Positions 11,861 through 23,967 of a DNA stretch of 64,000 bases are shown piece after piece. Source of the DNA: Stomoxys calcitrans (Eukaryota; Arthropoda; Insecta; Diptera; Muscidae). The stretch covers positions 15,965,150-16,029,149 of the forward strand of contig NC_081555.1 in assembly GCF_963082655.1 (NCBI RefSeq), read 5' to 3'. The notes beneath the pieces were generated by a model. That model worked only from the letters and a program-made list of their open reading frames with translations. It searched no databases and was not told where the DNA came from. The translations under genes and the position numbers were made by a program. Numbering within the stretch: position 1 is the first letter of the stretch; every line of letters begins with the position of its first letter.

Positions 11861-12928
11861 TTGGTTAATTTTATTTTTTTTCCCCAAATTTTTCTCATGA
11901 ATAAGTCCCATAAATTATGATTTACATTCACTTAATGTCATTCTATATATGAAACCAAATGAACAAAGGTCATTGCTATGAACTTGACTAAGGCTATTTA
12001 GCATTTTATTCTAATTTATATGAAAATGAAGCTATTTTAGGCTATTAAGATACCCATCAACATCCTAAGGTGGTGGTTGGCATAAAAAGGTATTTTTAGA
12101 TAAATTTTCTCAGCAAGCATGCTAACATTATTTAGCATTACAGCTCCCATGACTGTCTCTCTCTCTCTCTTTACCTCTGTCGAAGCTGTTGCATTAACTT
12201 AACACCTGACCTTGACCTGGACGCCAACTTGACAGCGAAAAAAAAAAAACAAAACACCATCCAACATTGATATGAAAAACTCCATTGTTGTTTTAAAATC
12301 ATGTATTTTGAAAAATGTTTTGGGATCAATAGCTCCTGAGCTTAGCGGCTTAGTACTTTATCACCGGAGGCAACGAAAAATAAAACACTACAAACACCAC
12401 TTCTGTGCATCAAAGTGGTGCGAGTTGAAAAAAATTTCAACTTAAATGCAACACCATTAAGGAGTTTGAACGATGTTTCTCAAACATTTAGACCCTACAG
12501 CTTTGAAATTTAAGGCACACAGCAACAAAATGCTGATTATGGACTTTAAGCGACAAACAAAAAACCCATACACTCGAAGAAAAAAATTTGTAATTTCGCC
12601 AAAAGAGGAAAGAATGAAGGAAGTAGAGTAGCTTTTTTTCTTAATGAAAGGAGTTCTCTAAAAATTTCATTATAAACCTTTTGGCTCTTTAAAGGTGATG
12701 GAAGTTCAAAAAATACCATTTCTTTATCTAAATTGAGCGCTGAGTGGAAGCTCAGTACAAATTTTTCCACAAAAGTTGTAGTTTTGGCTTTTTTTTTGAA
12801 TAAGGAAGAGAGAAAATCTTCTCAGAAGCAAATTCGGTTGCTTCGTTAATATAACTGGGTCTTTCCTCTGTGATACAAGAGAATATTTTACAGAGAGAAC
12901 TAATACAAGAGAATACTCCAAGGACAGC
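11861..12928. other. Unique non-coding DNA
   Basis: No recognisable gene or repeat. It contains a short CT run at 12158-12172 and an A-run at 12238. Confidence 0.45.
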
Positions 12929-12930
12929 AA

Positions 12931-13241
12931 AAATGCAAATTTTGCTCATGAACATTCCACTAAGGAACAGGGACAAACTTCTCACCTATCAATGAGTGCA
13001 GTCCGATTCAACTTTTAAGCTCAATGATAAGGGGTCTCCTTTTTATAGCCGAGTCCGAACGGCGTGCCGCAGTGCGACACCTCTTTGGAGAGAAGTTTTA
13101 CATGGCATTGTACCTCACAAATGTTGCCAACATTAGGAGGCGAAAGCCACCGCTGAAAAAGTTTTCTGATGGTCTCACCAGGATTCGAACCCAGGCGTTC
13201 AGCGTCATAGGCGGACATGCTAACCTCTGCGCTACGGTGGA
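12931..13241 (-). mobile_element. tRNA-derived SINE, copy 1
   Basis: Read on the minus strand from 13241, it opens with a tRNA-like head: an A-box TAGCGCAGAGGTTA, then about 30 bp later a B-box GGTTCGAATCC, then GAGACCATC. These are the RNA polymerase III promoter boxes of a tRNA gene. The body continues for about 240 bp to 'tagtggaatgttcatg'. Flanking CTCCAAGGACAGCAAAA (12916) and CTCCACGGACAGCAAAA (13242) look like a 17-bp target duplication with one mismatch. The head would not fold as a working tRNA. Confidence 0.85.
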
Positions 13242-13257
13242 CTCCACGGACAGCAAA

Positions 13258-13571
13258 ATGCAAAATTCCACTAAGGAACAGGGGCAAACTTCTCACATAT
13301 CAATGAGTGATGTCCGATTCATGTTAAAGCTCAATGACAAGGGATCTTCTTTTTATAATCGAGTCCGAACGGCGTGCTGCAGTGCGACACCTCTTTGGGG
13401 AGTAGTTTCTACATGGCTGTCATACCAAATGGTATTGTATCTCACAAATGTGGCCAGCATTTGGAGGGGAAAACCACCGCTGATAATTTGTTTTCTGATG
13501 TTCTCGCCAGGATTCGAACCCAAGCTTTCAGCGATATAGGCTGACATGCTAACCACTGCGCTACGGTTGCG
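13258..13571 (-). mobile_element. tRNA-derived SINE, copy 2 (tandem with copy 1)
   Basis: Same family and orientation, directly next to copy 1. A-box and B-box are present on the minus strand near 13560 and 13520. It is followed by 'cttctacgaacag', which resembles the target duplication of copy 1. The pair could come from tandem duplication of target plus SINE, or from two insertions at one site. Confidence 0.82.
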
Positions 13572-13574
13572 TCT

Positions 13575-14292
13575 TCTACGAACAGATTAACTTAAATTTT
13601 CTACAGCTTTGATTGTTTTAAACCAGCGGCGGGCAAACACTAGGGAACATTCCTATTTATTTTAGAAGAACGTAAACCTTTGGACTTGGATGTAAGGTAC
13701 GGCTTTTAATGTTATTGGATAAGCAGAGAGTACTACAAAACCTTTCCCCACTCAACTCCCCACCATCTCCATTTCCAACATTATATGAAAATAATGCACA
13801 TGCTCAATTAAATTCCTTGTTTCACGCAGCTCTTTATCTCCCCTCGCATTGACCAGACATTTTTCTTCGAGTGTTTAAACACTTTGATTTAAACCCAGTC
13901 AAGAAGTGTTGGGGTTCATGAATTTATGGCTCTTCATTGTTTTGTTGGTTTTGTTCGATTGCTCGTTCGTCAAGTATTGGATGACGGCTGGTTAATTGTG
14001 TGAATCTCCGCCGTTTGTTGGCCTTTTTTCGCTGCCCGTCCATCCGTCCGTCCGCCTAGCCGCTTGCCAACGCATTCAATTCATTATTTTTTTTTACAAT
14101 TTTCTTTTTTTTTTGGAATTTGAAAATATTTTCGCATGGGTTGCTTCTGTTTCTTTGTTTGCAAAGACGTTTGTTTGTCTGTTATTGTTAATTTCAGTTA
14201 AGTGACTGTTGATTAGGAGAAGAAAAAAAAACAAACCAAACTAAAATTTGCATATTAATCTGGGGCTTGAGCGCAGGTGCAGTGAGAAAAAA
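13575..14292. other. Unique non-coding DNA
   Basis: No gene or repeat family recognised. It has a short GTCC run near 14042 and T-runs near 14085 and 14110. Confidence 0.45.
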
Positions 14293-14293
14293 A

Positions 14294-15488
14294 TCAAGTA
14301 AAAAGGAGTTAAATTCGGCCGGGCCGAACTTTGAATACCCGCCGCCTCGGGTATATATGTTAACCACCTTTCGTCATAATTCGGTGAAAAATGCATAATT
14401 TATGCCCCCATAGCAGCTATATCGAAATATGGTCCGATTTGGATCAGATTAGACACGGACATTGAGTGGTCTAATAAGTACAAGTCATTGTTCAATTTTG
14501 TAGCCTTATCCAAATATAGACCGATCTGAACCATATACGACACGGATGTCGAAAAGCCTAACATAAGACAATGTGTCAAATTTCAGCGAAATCGGATTAT
14601 AAATGTGTATTTTATGGGCCCAAAACCTTAAATCGAGAGATCGATCAATATGGCAGCTATATCCAAATCTGAACCGATTTGGGTCAAATTGAAGGTAGAT
14701 GTCGAAGGGCCTAACACAACTCACGGTCCTAAATTTTGCGATATCGGACAATAAATGCGCCTTTTATGGGCCCAAAACCTTAAATCGAGAGATCGGTCTA
14801 AATGGCAGCTATATCCAAATCTGGACCGATCTGGGCCAAATTGAAGAGAGATGTCGAAGGGCCTAACACAACTCACTGTCCGAAATTTCGGCGAAATCCG
14901 ACAATCAATGCCCCTTTTATACGCCCAAGACCCTAAATCGAGAGATCGGTCTATATGGCACCTATATCCAAATCTGGACCGATCTAGGCCATATTTCAAA
15001 AGGATGTCGAGCGGCCTCACTTAATTCACTGTCCCAAATTTCGGCGACATCGGACAATAAATGGGCCTTTTATGGGCCCTAGACCCCAAATCGAGAGATC
15101 GGTCTATATGACAGCTATATTCAAATCTGAACCGATTTGGGCCAAATTGAAGGTAGATGTCGAAGGGCCTAACACAACTCACTGTCCCAAATTTCGGCGA
15201 AATCCGACAATAAAAACGCCTTTTATAGACCCAAGACCCTAAATCGAGAGATCGGTATATATGGCAGCTATATCCAAATCTGGACCGATCTAGGCCATAT
15301 ATCAAAAGGATGTCGAGCGGCCTTACTCAATTCAGTGTCCCAAATTTCGGCGACGTCGGACAATAAATGTGCCTTTTATGGGCCAAAAACAATAAATCGA
15401 GAGATCGGTCTATTTGGCAGCTATATCCAAATCTAGACCGATCGGGTCCAAATTGAAGAAGAAAGTCGACTGGCCTAACACAACTCAC
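14294..15488 (-). mobile_element. DINE-like element, second subfamily, 5' part missing
   Basis: The left edge is CAAGTAAAAAGGAGTTAA followed by the palindrome TTCGGCCGGGCCGAA and a TACCCgccgcctcGGGTA stem. This is the 3' end of the element on the minus strand. Seven internal units then follow with a ~152-bp period (anchor 'tatggcagctatatccaaat' near 14650, 14803, 14955, 15108, 15260 and 15413). These units use a different sentence ('gtcgaagggcctaacacaactcactgtcc') from the 'gacttcttgagcc' subfamily. It stops abruptly at the tRNA-like repeat, so the 5' inverted repeat is absent. Confidence 0.82.
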
Positions 15489-15705
15489 TATCCCGGCCGG
15501 GATAGGAACCTGTACACTCGGAGCAACAGCGAGAGCCGCTGCCATTGTATTTCGTTCGAAGCCATTGCCACAACTACCAAAAGATGCACAGAAACATGTG
15601 CATACCATGGGAGTAATGAAGTTGAGTAGAAATAAAGTCTGCCACTACCACACACAAACACCTGCATTGGAAAAGGAACAGCTAGCAGATAAGGTGTCGA
15701 ATTCT
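15489..15705 (-). repeat. tRNA-like interspersed repeat (~215 bp)
   Basis: On the minus strand this matches, part by part, the repeat found twice at 62923-63368. Shared parts are a 'tgcattggaaaaggaacagc' segment, a 'ttcgaagccat' segment, a hairpin-like GCAACAgcgagagccGCTGC stretch, and a degenerate GGTTCGAATCCC box here mutated to GGTTCCTATCCC. The box resembles a tRNA B-box. It sits near one end, which is not typical of known SINE heads, so I leave the class open. Confidence 0.65.
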
Positions 15706-15929
15706 GTTAGTGTGGAAGCGTTTTCGCAATGAATTCGATATAAGTGCAACCTACCAATGTTCGGTCCTTAAAGCCTTCTCACCTAAAATTGTCCGAAGAT
15801 GACCTTCCAAGAGTTCGAAACGTTTCACTATCGAGTTGGTGTTGTTGAATCTTCTGGCTTTACTTTTCGATTGCATAGAAAAAATTTGTGCTGGTCTCGA
15901 AAGAGGAAAAGAAATAAAATGTTGACAAA

Positions 15930-16975
15930 AAAAAAAAACAGAAAATTTTCTAAAAAAAATTTGGACAAAATTTTCTATAGAAATAAAATTTTGACAAAAT
16001 TTTCTATAGAAATAAAATTTTGACAAAATTTTCTATAGAAATAAAATTTTGACAAAATTTTCTATAGAAATAAAATTTTGACAAAATTTTCTATAGAAAT
16101 AAAATTTTTACAAAATTTTCTATAGAAATAAAATTTTGACAAAATTTTCTATAAAAATAAAATTTTGACAAAATTTTCTATAAAAATAAAATTTTGACAA
16201 AATTTTCTATAGAAATAAAATTTTGACAAAATTTTCTATAGAAATAAAATTTTGACAAAATTTTCTATAGAAATAAAATTTTGACAAAATTTTCTATAGA
16301 AATAAAATTTTGACAAAATTTTCTATAGAAATAAAATTTTGACAAAATTTTCTATAGAAATAAAATTTTGACAAAATTTTCTATAGAAATAAAATTTTGA
16401 CAAAATTTTCTATAGAAATAAAATTTTGACAAAATTTTCTATAGAAATAAAATTTTGACAAAATTTTCTATAGAAATAAAATTTTGACAAAATTTTCTAT
16501 AGAAATAAAATTTTGACAAAATTTTCTATAGAAATAAAATTTTGACAAAATTTTCTATAGAAATAAAATTTTGACAAAATTTTCTATAGAAATAAAATTT
16601 TGACAAAATTTTCTATAGAAATAAAATTTTTACAAAATTTTCTATAGAAATAAAATTTTGACAAAATTTTCTATAAAAATAAAATTTTGACAAAATTTTC
16701 TATAAAAATAAAATTTTGACAAAATTTTCTATAGAAATAAAATTTTGACAAAATTTTCTATAGAAATAAAATTTTGACAAAATTTTCTATAGAAATAAAA
16801 TTTTGACAAAATTTTCTATAGAAATAAAATTTTGACAAAATTTTCTATAGAAATAAAATTTTGACAAAATTTTCTATAGAAATAAAATTTTGACAAAATT
16901 TTCTATAGAAATAAAATTTTGACAAAATTTTCTATAGAAATAAAATTTTGACAACATTTTCTATAAATAAAACTG
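15930..16975 (+). repeat. 29-bp satellite in perfect register (~35 monomers)
   Basis: The 'gacaaaatt' anchor runs from 15964 to 16950, which is exactly 34 x 29 bp, so there is no net length change across the array. Each monomer holds the 12-bp palindrome TTTCTATAGAAA and a second dyad, AAATTTTgacAAAATTT. Variants are few (TTTTTAC instead of TTTTGAC, ctataaaaat instead of ctatagaaat). A four-monomer variant pattern near 16111 returns near 16633, 522 bp (18 monomers) away. Confidence 0.95.
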
Positions 16976-17845
16976 AAATTTTTGCGCTTTGTTTGTTTGT
17001 CCCTTTCGTATAGACTCAAAAACGGCGAAACCGGTTTTAATGCAATTTTCACAGATGGTAGAGTTTTAGCCCCCGGTGAAAATAGGGTACTAAATTCTTT
17101 GATATCCGGTAAAATTGTGGTAAGGCACAATTTTCAAAAACGCCAGATATCGGAGATGGGTGCACCGATGTTTGCAACCTTGTGGTACTCCAAAAACACA
17201 AAATTGGTATAAAACTTTGTGGGTGGACGCCCTATCCCAAACCCCACCCGAACGGACATGTTTACCGATTGGGACAATATGGGTATCAAAACAAAGGTAT
17301 TTAAGAGTAGAGTGCGAACTTGGCATACAAATGGCACCCTAAGTGAGTCGGGGGGTCCACCGCCCCCGAAAACACCACCCAACAGGACACCTTTACCGCT
17401 TTGGGCAATATGGGTATCAAATGAGAGGTATTTACCAGTAGAGTACACATTTGACATAAAAATGTATTCCTTGGTGTCTGAGGGGCCTCCTCACCCCTCA
17501 AAAGCCCCCAGAAGGAAATATGTACCGATGGGGATAGTATGGGATTCAAATACCTTTTGCCCAAAATTAAAAGTTGGCCGATCGGGAGAGTATGGGATTC
17601 AAATGAAAGGTATTTGGCAATAGAGTGTGAATTTAAATTGGGTCCAAGTAGATAGGGAGCCGCCCCAGGCCCGAAACCGCAGAATATGGTATCAAAAGTT
17701 GGATCCAAGTACGTCCCAAAAGCACCGCCCAAAAAATAAAAAGTGGACCGATCGGGACATTATAGGACTCCAATGAAAGATATTCAAGAGAAGAGTGTGA
17801 ATATAATTAAATTAGATCCAAAGCCCAAAACCGCCCAAAGGTCAT
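16976..17845. repeat. GC-richer tandem repeat, ~100-170-bp units
   Basis: The sentence 'ccgatngggacaatatgggtatcaaat', followed by 'aggtattt', 'agtagagt' and a C/G-rich run, recurs near 17265, 17397, 17525, 17580 and 17745 with variable spacing. The start (16985-17110) is single-copy and reads 'ctcaaaaacggcgaaaccggtttt'. Open frames cross the units on both strands but end at unit edges. I take it as a non-coding repeat of unknown family. Confidence 0.65.
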
Positions 17846-19327
17846 GACATTTTAAGTCGATCTAGCCATGTCCATTCGTCTGTCTGTCAAAAGTATGCCA
17901 ACTTTCGAAGGAGTAAAGCTAGGTACTTGAAATTTTGCACAAATACTTCATATTAGTGTAGGTCGATTGGGGTTGTAAATGGGCTATTTCGGTCCATGTT
18001 TCGATATAGCTGCCACATAAACCGATCTTGGGTCTTGACTTCTTTAGCCACTAAAGGGTGCAAACCGATTTTGGATCCTGACTTCTTGAGCCAAGGGCGC
18101 AATTATTATCCAATTTGGCTCATATTTGGCATGAGGTGTTTCGTTGTTATTTCCAACAACTGTGCTAGGTATGGTTCAAATGGGTTCATAACCTGATGTA
18201 GCTGCCATATAAACCGATCTAGGATCTTGACTTCTTGAGCCGCTAGGGGGCGATTTGATGAAACTTTGCATGAAGTGTTTTGTTTTGACTTCCAACAACT
18301 GTGCCAAGTACGGTCCAAATCGAACAAGAACATGATATAGCTCCCATTTAACCCGGTCTACCCAATTGACTTCTTGAGCCCGCAATTTATGTTAGATTTG
18401 GCTGAAGTTTTGCACACAGTATTCTGCTATGACTTTCAACAACTGTGTCAAGTAGGGTTCAAATCGGTCTATAAACTGATATAGCTCCCATATAAACCGA
18501 TCTCCCGATTTGATTTCCTAAGCCTCTGGAAGCCCCAATTTTTGCCCGATTTGGCTGAAATTTTGCACGTAGTATTCTGTTATCACTTTCATCAACAGTG
18601 TCAAGTAGGGTCCAAATCGGTCCATAAACTGATATAGCTCCCATATAAACCGATCTCCCGATTTGACTTCCCGAGCCCCTGGAACCCCCAATTTTCATCC
18701 GATTTGGCTGAAATTTTGCAACTAGTGTTCTATTATCGCTTTCAACAACTGTGTCAAGTAGGGTCCAAATCGGTCTATAAACTGATATATCTCCCATATA
18801 AACCGATCTCCCGATTTGACTTCCCGAGCCCCTGGAACCCCCAATTTTCATCCGATTTGGCTGAAAATTTGCACATAGAGTTCTGCTATGACTTTCAACA
18901 ACTGTGTCAAGTAGGGTTCAAATCGGTCTATAAACTGATATAGCTCCCATATAAACCGATCTCCCGATTTGACTTCCCGAGCCCCTGGAACCGCCAATTT
19001 TCATCCGATTTGGCTGAAAATTTGCACATAGAGTTCTGCTATGACTTTCAACACCTGTGTCAAGTAGGGTTCAAATCGGTCTATAAACTGATATAGCTCC
19101 CATATAAACCGATCTCCCGATTTGACTTCCCGAGCCCCTGAAAGCCTCAATAATCATTCAATTTGGCTAAAATTTTGCACATAGTGTTTGGCCATGGCTT
19201 CCAACAACTGTGCCAAGTACGGCCTGAATCGGTCTATAACCTGATATAGCTCCCATATTTTGGCAGAATCCATGGTGGTGGGTTCCCAAGATTCGACTCG
19301 GCCGAACTTAGCACGCTTTTATTTGTT
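17846..19327 (+). mobile_element. DINE-like element, 5' inverted repeat missing
   Basis: It enters at 'atgacattttaagtcgatct agccatgtcc', the late part of the 5' block, passes the short GTCT run, and then carries about eight internal repeats at ~152-bp period ('gatatagctcccatataaacc' near 18480, 18632, 18784, 18936 and 19090). It closes with TCGGCCGAACTTAGCACGC and TTTTATTTG. Repeats in the middle are nearly identical, suggesting recent homogenisation. Open frames here are repeat by-products. Confidence 0.88.
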
Positions 19328-20450
19328 TTTGTTTTTTTTTAAGATTTTTTGGAATTTTTTAAATTTTTTCTCAGTGTACAATCACATTCCCATTGCACAT
19401 GCTTGCTGATGCTCATTTCACAAGTGTTTACAACTAAGATAGTAGGTTCAAGCAAGTATTTATTTATGAGCATCCCCTTCCAAAGACACATTAATGCCAA
19501 TGCAATGAATAAACATGATCACCATCATCACCATCATTGGTATAGCCACGATGTGGATGGTGATGATGATAGCCCAACATTACCATTTGAATTTTGAGCT
19601 GGAAAACACCTCCACCATTCACATTCACAAGCAAGGCAAAGATGGCAGGAATTATTTCGATGCCATCGCAATTCATCTCAAGTACTTACGACTACTATGA
19701 AGACCAATTACCACATAACGCCTATCTAAATCCAGACTTAGTCGCTAACTTGATGACTGGTTGCATGAATGACTGCCTGCCTGGCTGGCTGGCTGGCCGA
19801 CTGGCTCTTGGAATTGTGTGTGGGTTGCTTTTCCAAATTCCAAAATGGACCAATCCAGCCAAGCGACCCAGACGGCATACGGCTATGGTTGAGAGGTACT
19901 TGAGGATTTGCTTCATTTGGCAAGATTACAAAAGCTATTAACACCAAAGTGATATACATGTGTTGAGCATAACTTGTCCATGGCGTTATTTGAGCAATTG
20001 TATTCACAATAGAATGGCATTCACTTATGACTGACACTGTTTGATTGTTGTGCTTAAAGTGAAGGCAAGTTATGGGTTACGTGTTAGAAACTTGTTAGGA
20101 TTTAGAGAAAAGACTATTGCATACGTTTTAGTTGTACATCGAGATACTTGGGATATGATGATACATCTTGACATTGCTAGTTGTTCCATAAAATCTACTA
20201 AAATATATGTATACAAATTATTCTTAATGAAAGCAACCATTTGAAACTTGAAACAATTAAAATTCCTCTTGGGAATTTATCATGGGAGCAGTAAAGAAAA
20301 TTTAAAGCTTTAGTACAGAAATTTTAAATGAGAAAAAATATTATGATAAGTTTTAACCCCAAGAAGAAAAACAAAAAAAACTAAATGAAATAAAAATTAA
20401 ACAAGTCATTGTTCAATTGTGCATAACAAAATATTGGTCTTTCTAGTAGC
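19328..20450. other. Unique DNA with CAT-rich and CTGG-rich stretches
   Basis: A CAT/GAT-rich stretch lies at 19515-19575 and a CTGG/CTGC run at 19768-19805. Short open frames reading HHHHHH are explained by the CAT repeats. No gene recognised. Confidence 0.45.
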
Positions 20451-20452
20451 TA

Positions 20453-20688
20453 TTGGGTTGCCCAAAAAGTAATTGCGGATTTTTTAAAAGAAAGTAAATG
20501 CATTTTTAATAAAACTTAGAATGAACTTTAATCAAATATACACTTTTTACACTTTTTTTCTAAAGCAAGCTAAAAGTAACAGCTGATAACTGACAGAAGA
20601 AAGAATGCAATTACAGAGTCACAAGCTGTGAAAAATTTGTCAACGCCGACTATATGAAAAATCCGCAATTACTTTTTGGGCAACCCAA
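20453..20688. mobile_element. Mariner-type MITE, complete, 236 bp
   Basis: Near-perfect inverted ends TTGGGTTGCCCAAAAAGTAA are flanked by TA on both sides (20451-20452 and 20689-20690). The interior has no open frame. The right side shares TTTGTCAACGCCGACTAT with the shorter copy at 9168. The right flank is a DINE-like repeat array, so it inserted beside or into that element. Confidence 0.93.
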
Positions 20689-20690
20689 TA

Positions 20691-23365
20691 TATATAAAAA
20701 TAAACCGATCTGAACCATATACGACACGGATGTCGAAAAGCCTAACATAAGTTACTGTGTCGAATTTCAGTGCAATACCATTATAAATGCGCTTTTTATT
20801 GGGTCACGACTTTAAATCGTGATATCGGTCTAAATGGCACCTATATCCTAATATGGACTGACTTGAGCCAAGTTCCAGAAAAATATCGAAGAGCCTAACA
20901 AAACTCACTGTCCCAAATTTCGGCGACATTGGACAATAAATGCGCCCTTTATGGCCCCGAAACCTTAAATCGAGGGATCGATCTATATGGCAGCTATATC
21001 CATATCTGGGCCGATCTGGACCAAATTGAAAAAGAATGTTGGAGGGCTTAACTTAACTCAGTGTCCCAAATTTCGGCGACATCGGGCAATAAATGGGCCC
21101 TTTATGGGCGCAATACCTTAAATCGAGAGATCGGTCTATATGGCAGCCATATTCAAATCGGCACCGATCTGGACCAAAATTGAAGCAGGAAGTCGAAGGG
21201 TCTAACAAAACTCACTGTCCCAAATTTCGGCGACATTGGACAACAAATGAGCCTTTTATGGGCCCAAAACCTCAAATCGAGAGATCGGTCTATATGGCGG
21301 CTATATCCAAATCTGGGCCGATCTAGACCAAATTGAAGCAGGAAGTCGAAGAGTCTAACAAAACTCACTGTCCCAAATTTCGGCGACATCGGCCAATAAA
21401 TGAGCATTTCATGGGTCCAAAACCTTAAATCGAGAGATCGGTCTATATGGCAGCTATATCCAAATCTGGGCCGATCTGGACCAAATTGAAGCAGGAAGTC
21501 GAAAGGGCTAACAGAACTCACTGTCCCAAATTTCGGCGACATCGGACAATAAATGGGCCTTTTATGGGCCCAAAACCTTAAATCGAGAGATCGGTCTATA
21601 TGGCAGCTATATTAAAATCTGGACCGATTGGTGCCATGTTGCAGAAGTATGTCGAGGGGCTTAACTTAACACACTGTCAGAAATTTCGGAGACTTCGGAA
21701 AATAAATGCGCCTTTTATGGGCCTTAAATCTATAGATTGGTCTATATGGCAGCTATATCCCGCTACGGCAGCTACGGCCCGATCTGGTCAAATTGAAGAA
21801 AGATATCGAAGGGCCTATCACAACCCACTGTCCCAAATTTCCGCAAAATCGGATAATAAATGTGGCTTTTATGGGCCTAAGACCCTAAATCGGAGGATCG
21901 GTCTATATGGCAGCTATATCCAAATCTGGAGAGATATCGAAAAGCCTAACACAACTCATTGTCTCAAATTTCAGCAAAATCGGATAATAAATGTGGCTTT
22001 TATGGGCCTAAGACCCTAAATCGGAGGATCGGTCTATATGGCAGCTATATCTAAATCTGGACCGATCTGCGCCAAATTGACGAAGGATGTCGCAGGGCCT
22101 AACACAACTAACTGTCCCAAATTTCAGCAAAATCGGATAATAAATGTGGCTTTTTTGGGCCTAAGACCCTAAATCGGCGGATCGGTCTATATGACAGCTG
22201 TATCCACATCTGAACCGATCTGTGCCAAATTGAAAAAGAATGTCGAAGGACCTTACAGAACGCACTTTCCCAAATTTCAGCAAAATCGGATAATAAATGT
22301 GGCTTTTATGGCCCTAAGACCCTAAATCGGAGGATCGGTCTATATGGCAGCTATATCCAAATCGGGACCGATCTGAGCCAAATTGACGAGAGATATCGAA
22401 AAGCCTAACACAACTCATTGTCTCAAATTTCAGCAAAATCGGACAATAAATGTGGCTTTTATGGCCCTAAGACCCTAAATCGGAGGATCGGTCTATATGG
22501 CAGCTATATCCAAATCTGAACCGATCATTGTCAAATTAAAGAAAAATGTCGAAGGGCACAACTCACTGTCCCAAATTTCCGCAAAATCGGATAATAAATG
22601 TGGCTTTTATGGCCCTAAGACCCTAAATCGGAGGATCGGTCTATATGACAGCTATATCTAAATCTGGAACGATCTGGGCCAAATTGACGAAGGATGTCGA
22701 AGGTCCTAACACAACTAACTGTCCCAAATTTCAGCAAAATCGGACAATAAATGTGGCTTTTATGGCCCTAAGACCCTAAATCGGAGGATCGGTCTATATG
22801 GCAGCTATATCTAAATCTGGACCGATTTGGGCCAAATTGACGAAGGATGTCACAGGGCCTAACACAACTAACTGTCCCAAATTTCAGCAAAATCGGATAA
22901 TAAATGTGGCTTTTATGGGCCTAAGACCCTAAATCGGCGGATCGGTCTATATGGGGACTATATCAAGATATAGTTTGAACTTAACCTGTTTATGGACAAA
23001 AAAAAGAATCTGTGCAATGTTTCAGTTCAATGTCTCTATTTTTTAGGACTGTGGCGTGATTTCGTTAGCATGCGCAGAGGTTAGCATGTCCAGCTATGAC
23101 GCTTAACGCCCGGGTTCGAATTCTGGCGAGACCATCAGAAAAAAATTTTCGACGATGGTTTTCCCCTCCTAATGTTGGCAACATTTGTGAGGTACTATGC
23201 CATGTAAAACTTCTCTCCAAAGAAGTGTTGCACTGCGGCACGCCGTTCGGACTGGGCTTTAAAAAAGAGGCCCCATTGCATTTTGCTATGTCGAATATGG
23301 ATATTTCGATATGTTGCAAACGGAATGACAAAATGAATAGACCCCCATCCTTCGGTGGTGGTTAT
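20691..23365 (-). mobile_element. DINE-like element with ~15 internal repeats, SINE inside
   Basis: From 20700 to 22980 about 15 units follow one another at ~150 bp, anchored by 'atcggtctatatggcagcta'. They fall in two groups: 20820-21690 ('gaagcaggaagtcgaag') and 21830-22970 ('aagaccctaaatcggaggatc'). The 5' end on the minus strand appears at 23300-23365 ('atttcgatatgttgcaaacg', 'cccccatccttcggtggtgg'). The part between is taken by a SINE. The 3' hairpin is missing on the left, where the MITE lies. Confidence 0.85.
23063..23274 (+). mobile_element. tRNA-derived SINE, copy 3 (3' truncated)
   Basis: It has an A-box-like GCGCAGAGGTTAGCATG and a B-box GGTTCGAATTCTGG, followed by GAGACCATC and the body to 'gggctttaaaaaagaggcccc'. 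The last ~90 bp present in the complete copy at 50731 are missing. It lies inside the DINE-like element. Confidence 0.85.
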
Positions 23366-23369
23366 AAAA

Positions 23370-23967
23370 CGAGTTCTATGCGCAGGCAAACAAAGAATAT
23401 TGAATAAGAACTGTTATGCTATTGGAGCTATATGAAGTTATAGTCCGATTCGGACCATAGATTAATGCTGAACATTGTAGATGTCATTGTGTAATATTTC
23501 AGTTCATTCGGATAAGAATTGCGCCTTGTAGGCGCTCTAGAAGTAAAATCGGGAGATGGGTTTATATGGGAGCTATATCAAACTATTGATCGATTCAGAT
23601 CATACAAGACACGTATGTTGAAGGTCATAAGAGAATTGCGCCCTCTAAAGGCTCAAGAAGTCAAGATCCCAGATCGGTTTATATGGCAGCTATTATCAGG
23701 TTATGTACCGACATGCTTAGCACAGTTAAATCGGATGAAAATTGCGCGCTCTAGAGGCTCAAGAAGTCAAGATCCAAGATCGGTTTATAGGACAGCTATA
23801 CCAGATTATGAACCGATTTGTATCATACTTAGCACAGTTGTTGGAAATGATACCAAAACACTACGTGAAAAATCGGATGAGAGTTGCGCCCTCTAGAGGC
23901 TCATGAAGTCAAGACCCAAGATCTGTTTATATGGCAGATATATATCAGGTTATCAACCGATTTAGGC
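23370..23967 (-). mobile_element. DINE-like element, 'gcgccctctag' subfamily, 5' end lost
   Basis: It begins with 3'-proximal sequence ('gcaggcaaacaaagaat', 'aagaactgttatgctatt'), the reverse complement of the segment at 32650-32705, and then about four internal repeats ('ctctagaggctcaagaagtc'). It runs directly into the mariner relic at 23968, so its 5' half is gone. Confidence 0.78.

Noticed and set aside
12931..13571. Functional tRNA genes at the SINE heads (also 23063 and 50731)
   Set aside because: A- and B-boxes are present but the acceptor stem does not pair, and the same head is attached to a constant ~240-bp body with target duplications.
17219..17732. Long overlapping frames on both strands (134 and 143 codons)
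   Set aside because: Both follow the GC-richer tandem repeat; neither shows domain-like composition and both strands are open equally.
18176..19000. Open frames on both strands reading SQIGRSVYMGAISVYRPIW and similar
   Set aside because: They repeat with the ~152-bp DINE unit, occur in every copy and end at unit borders, so they are by-products.
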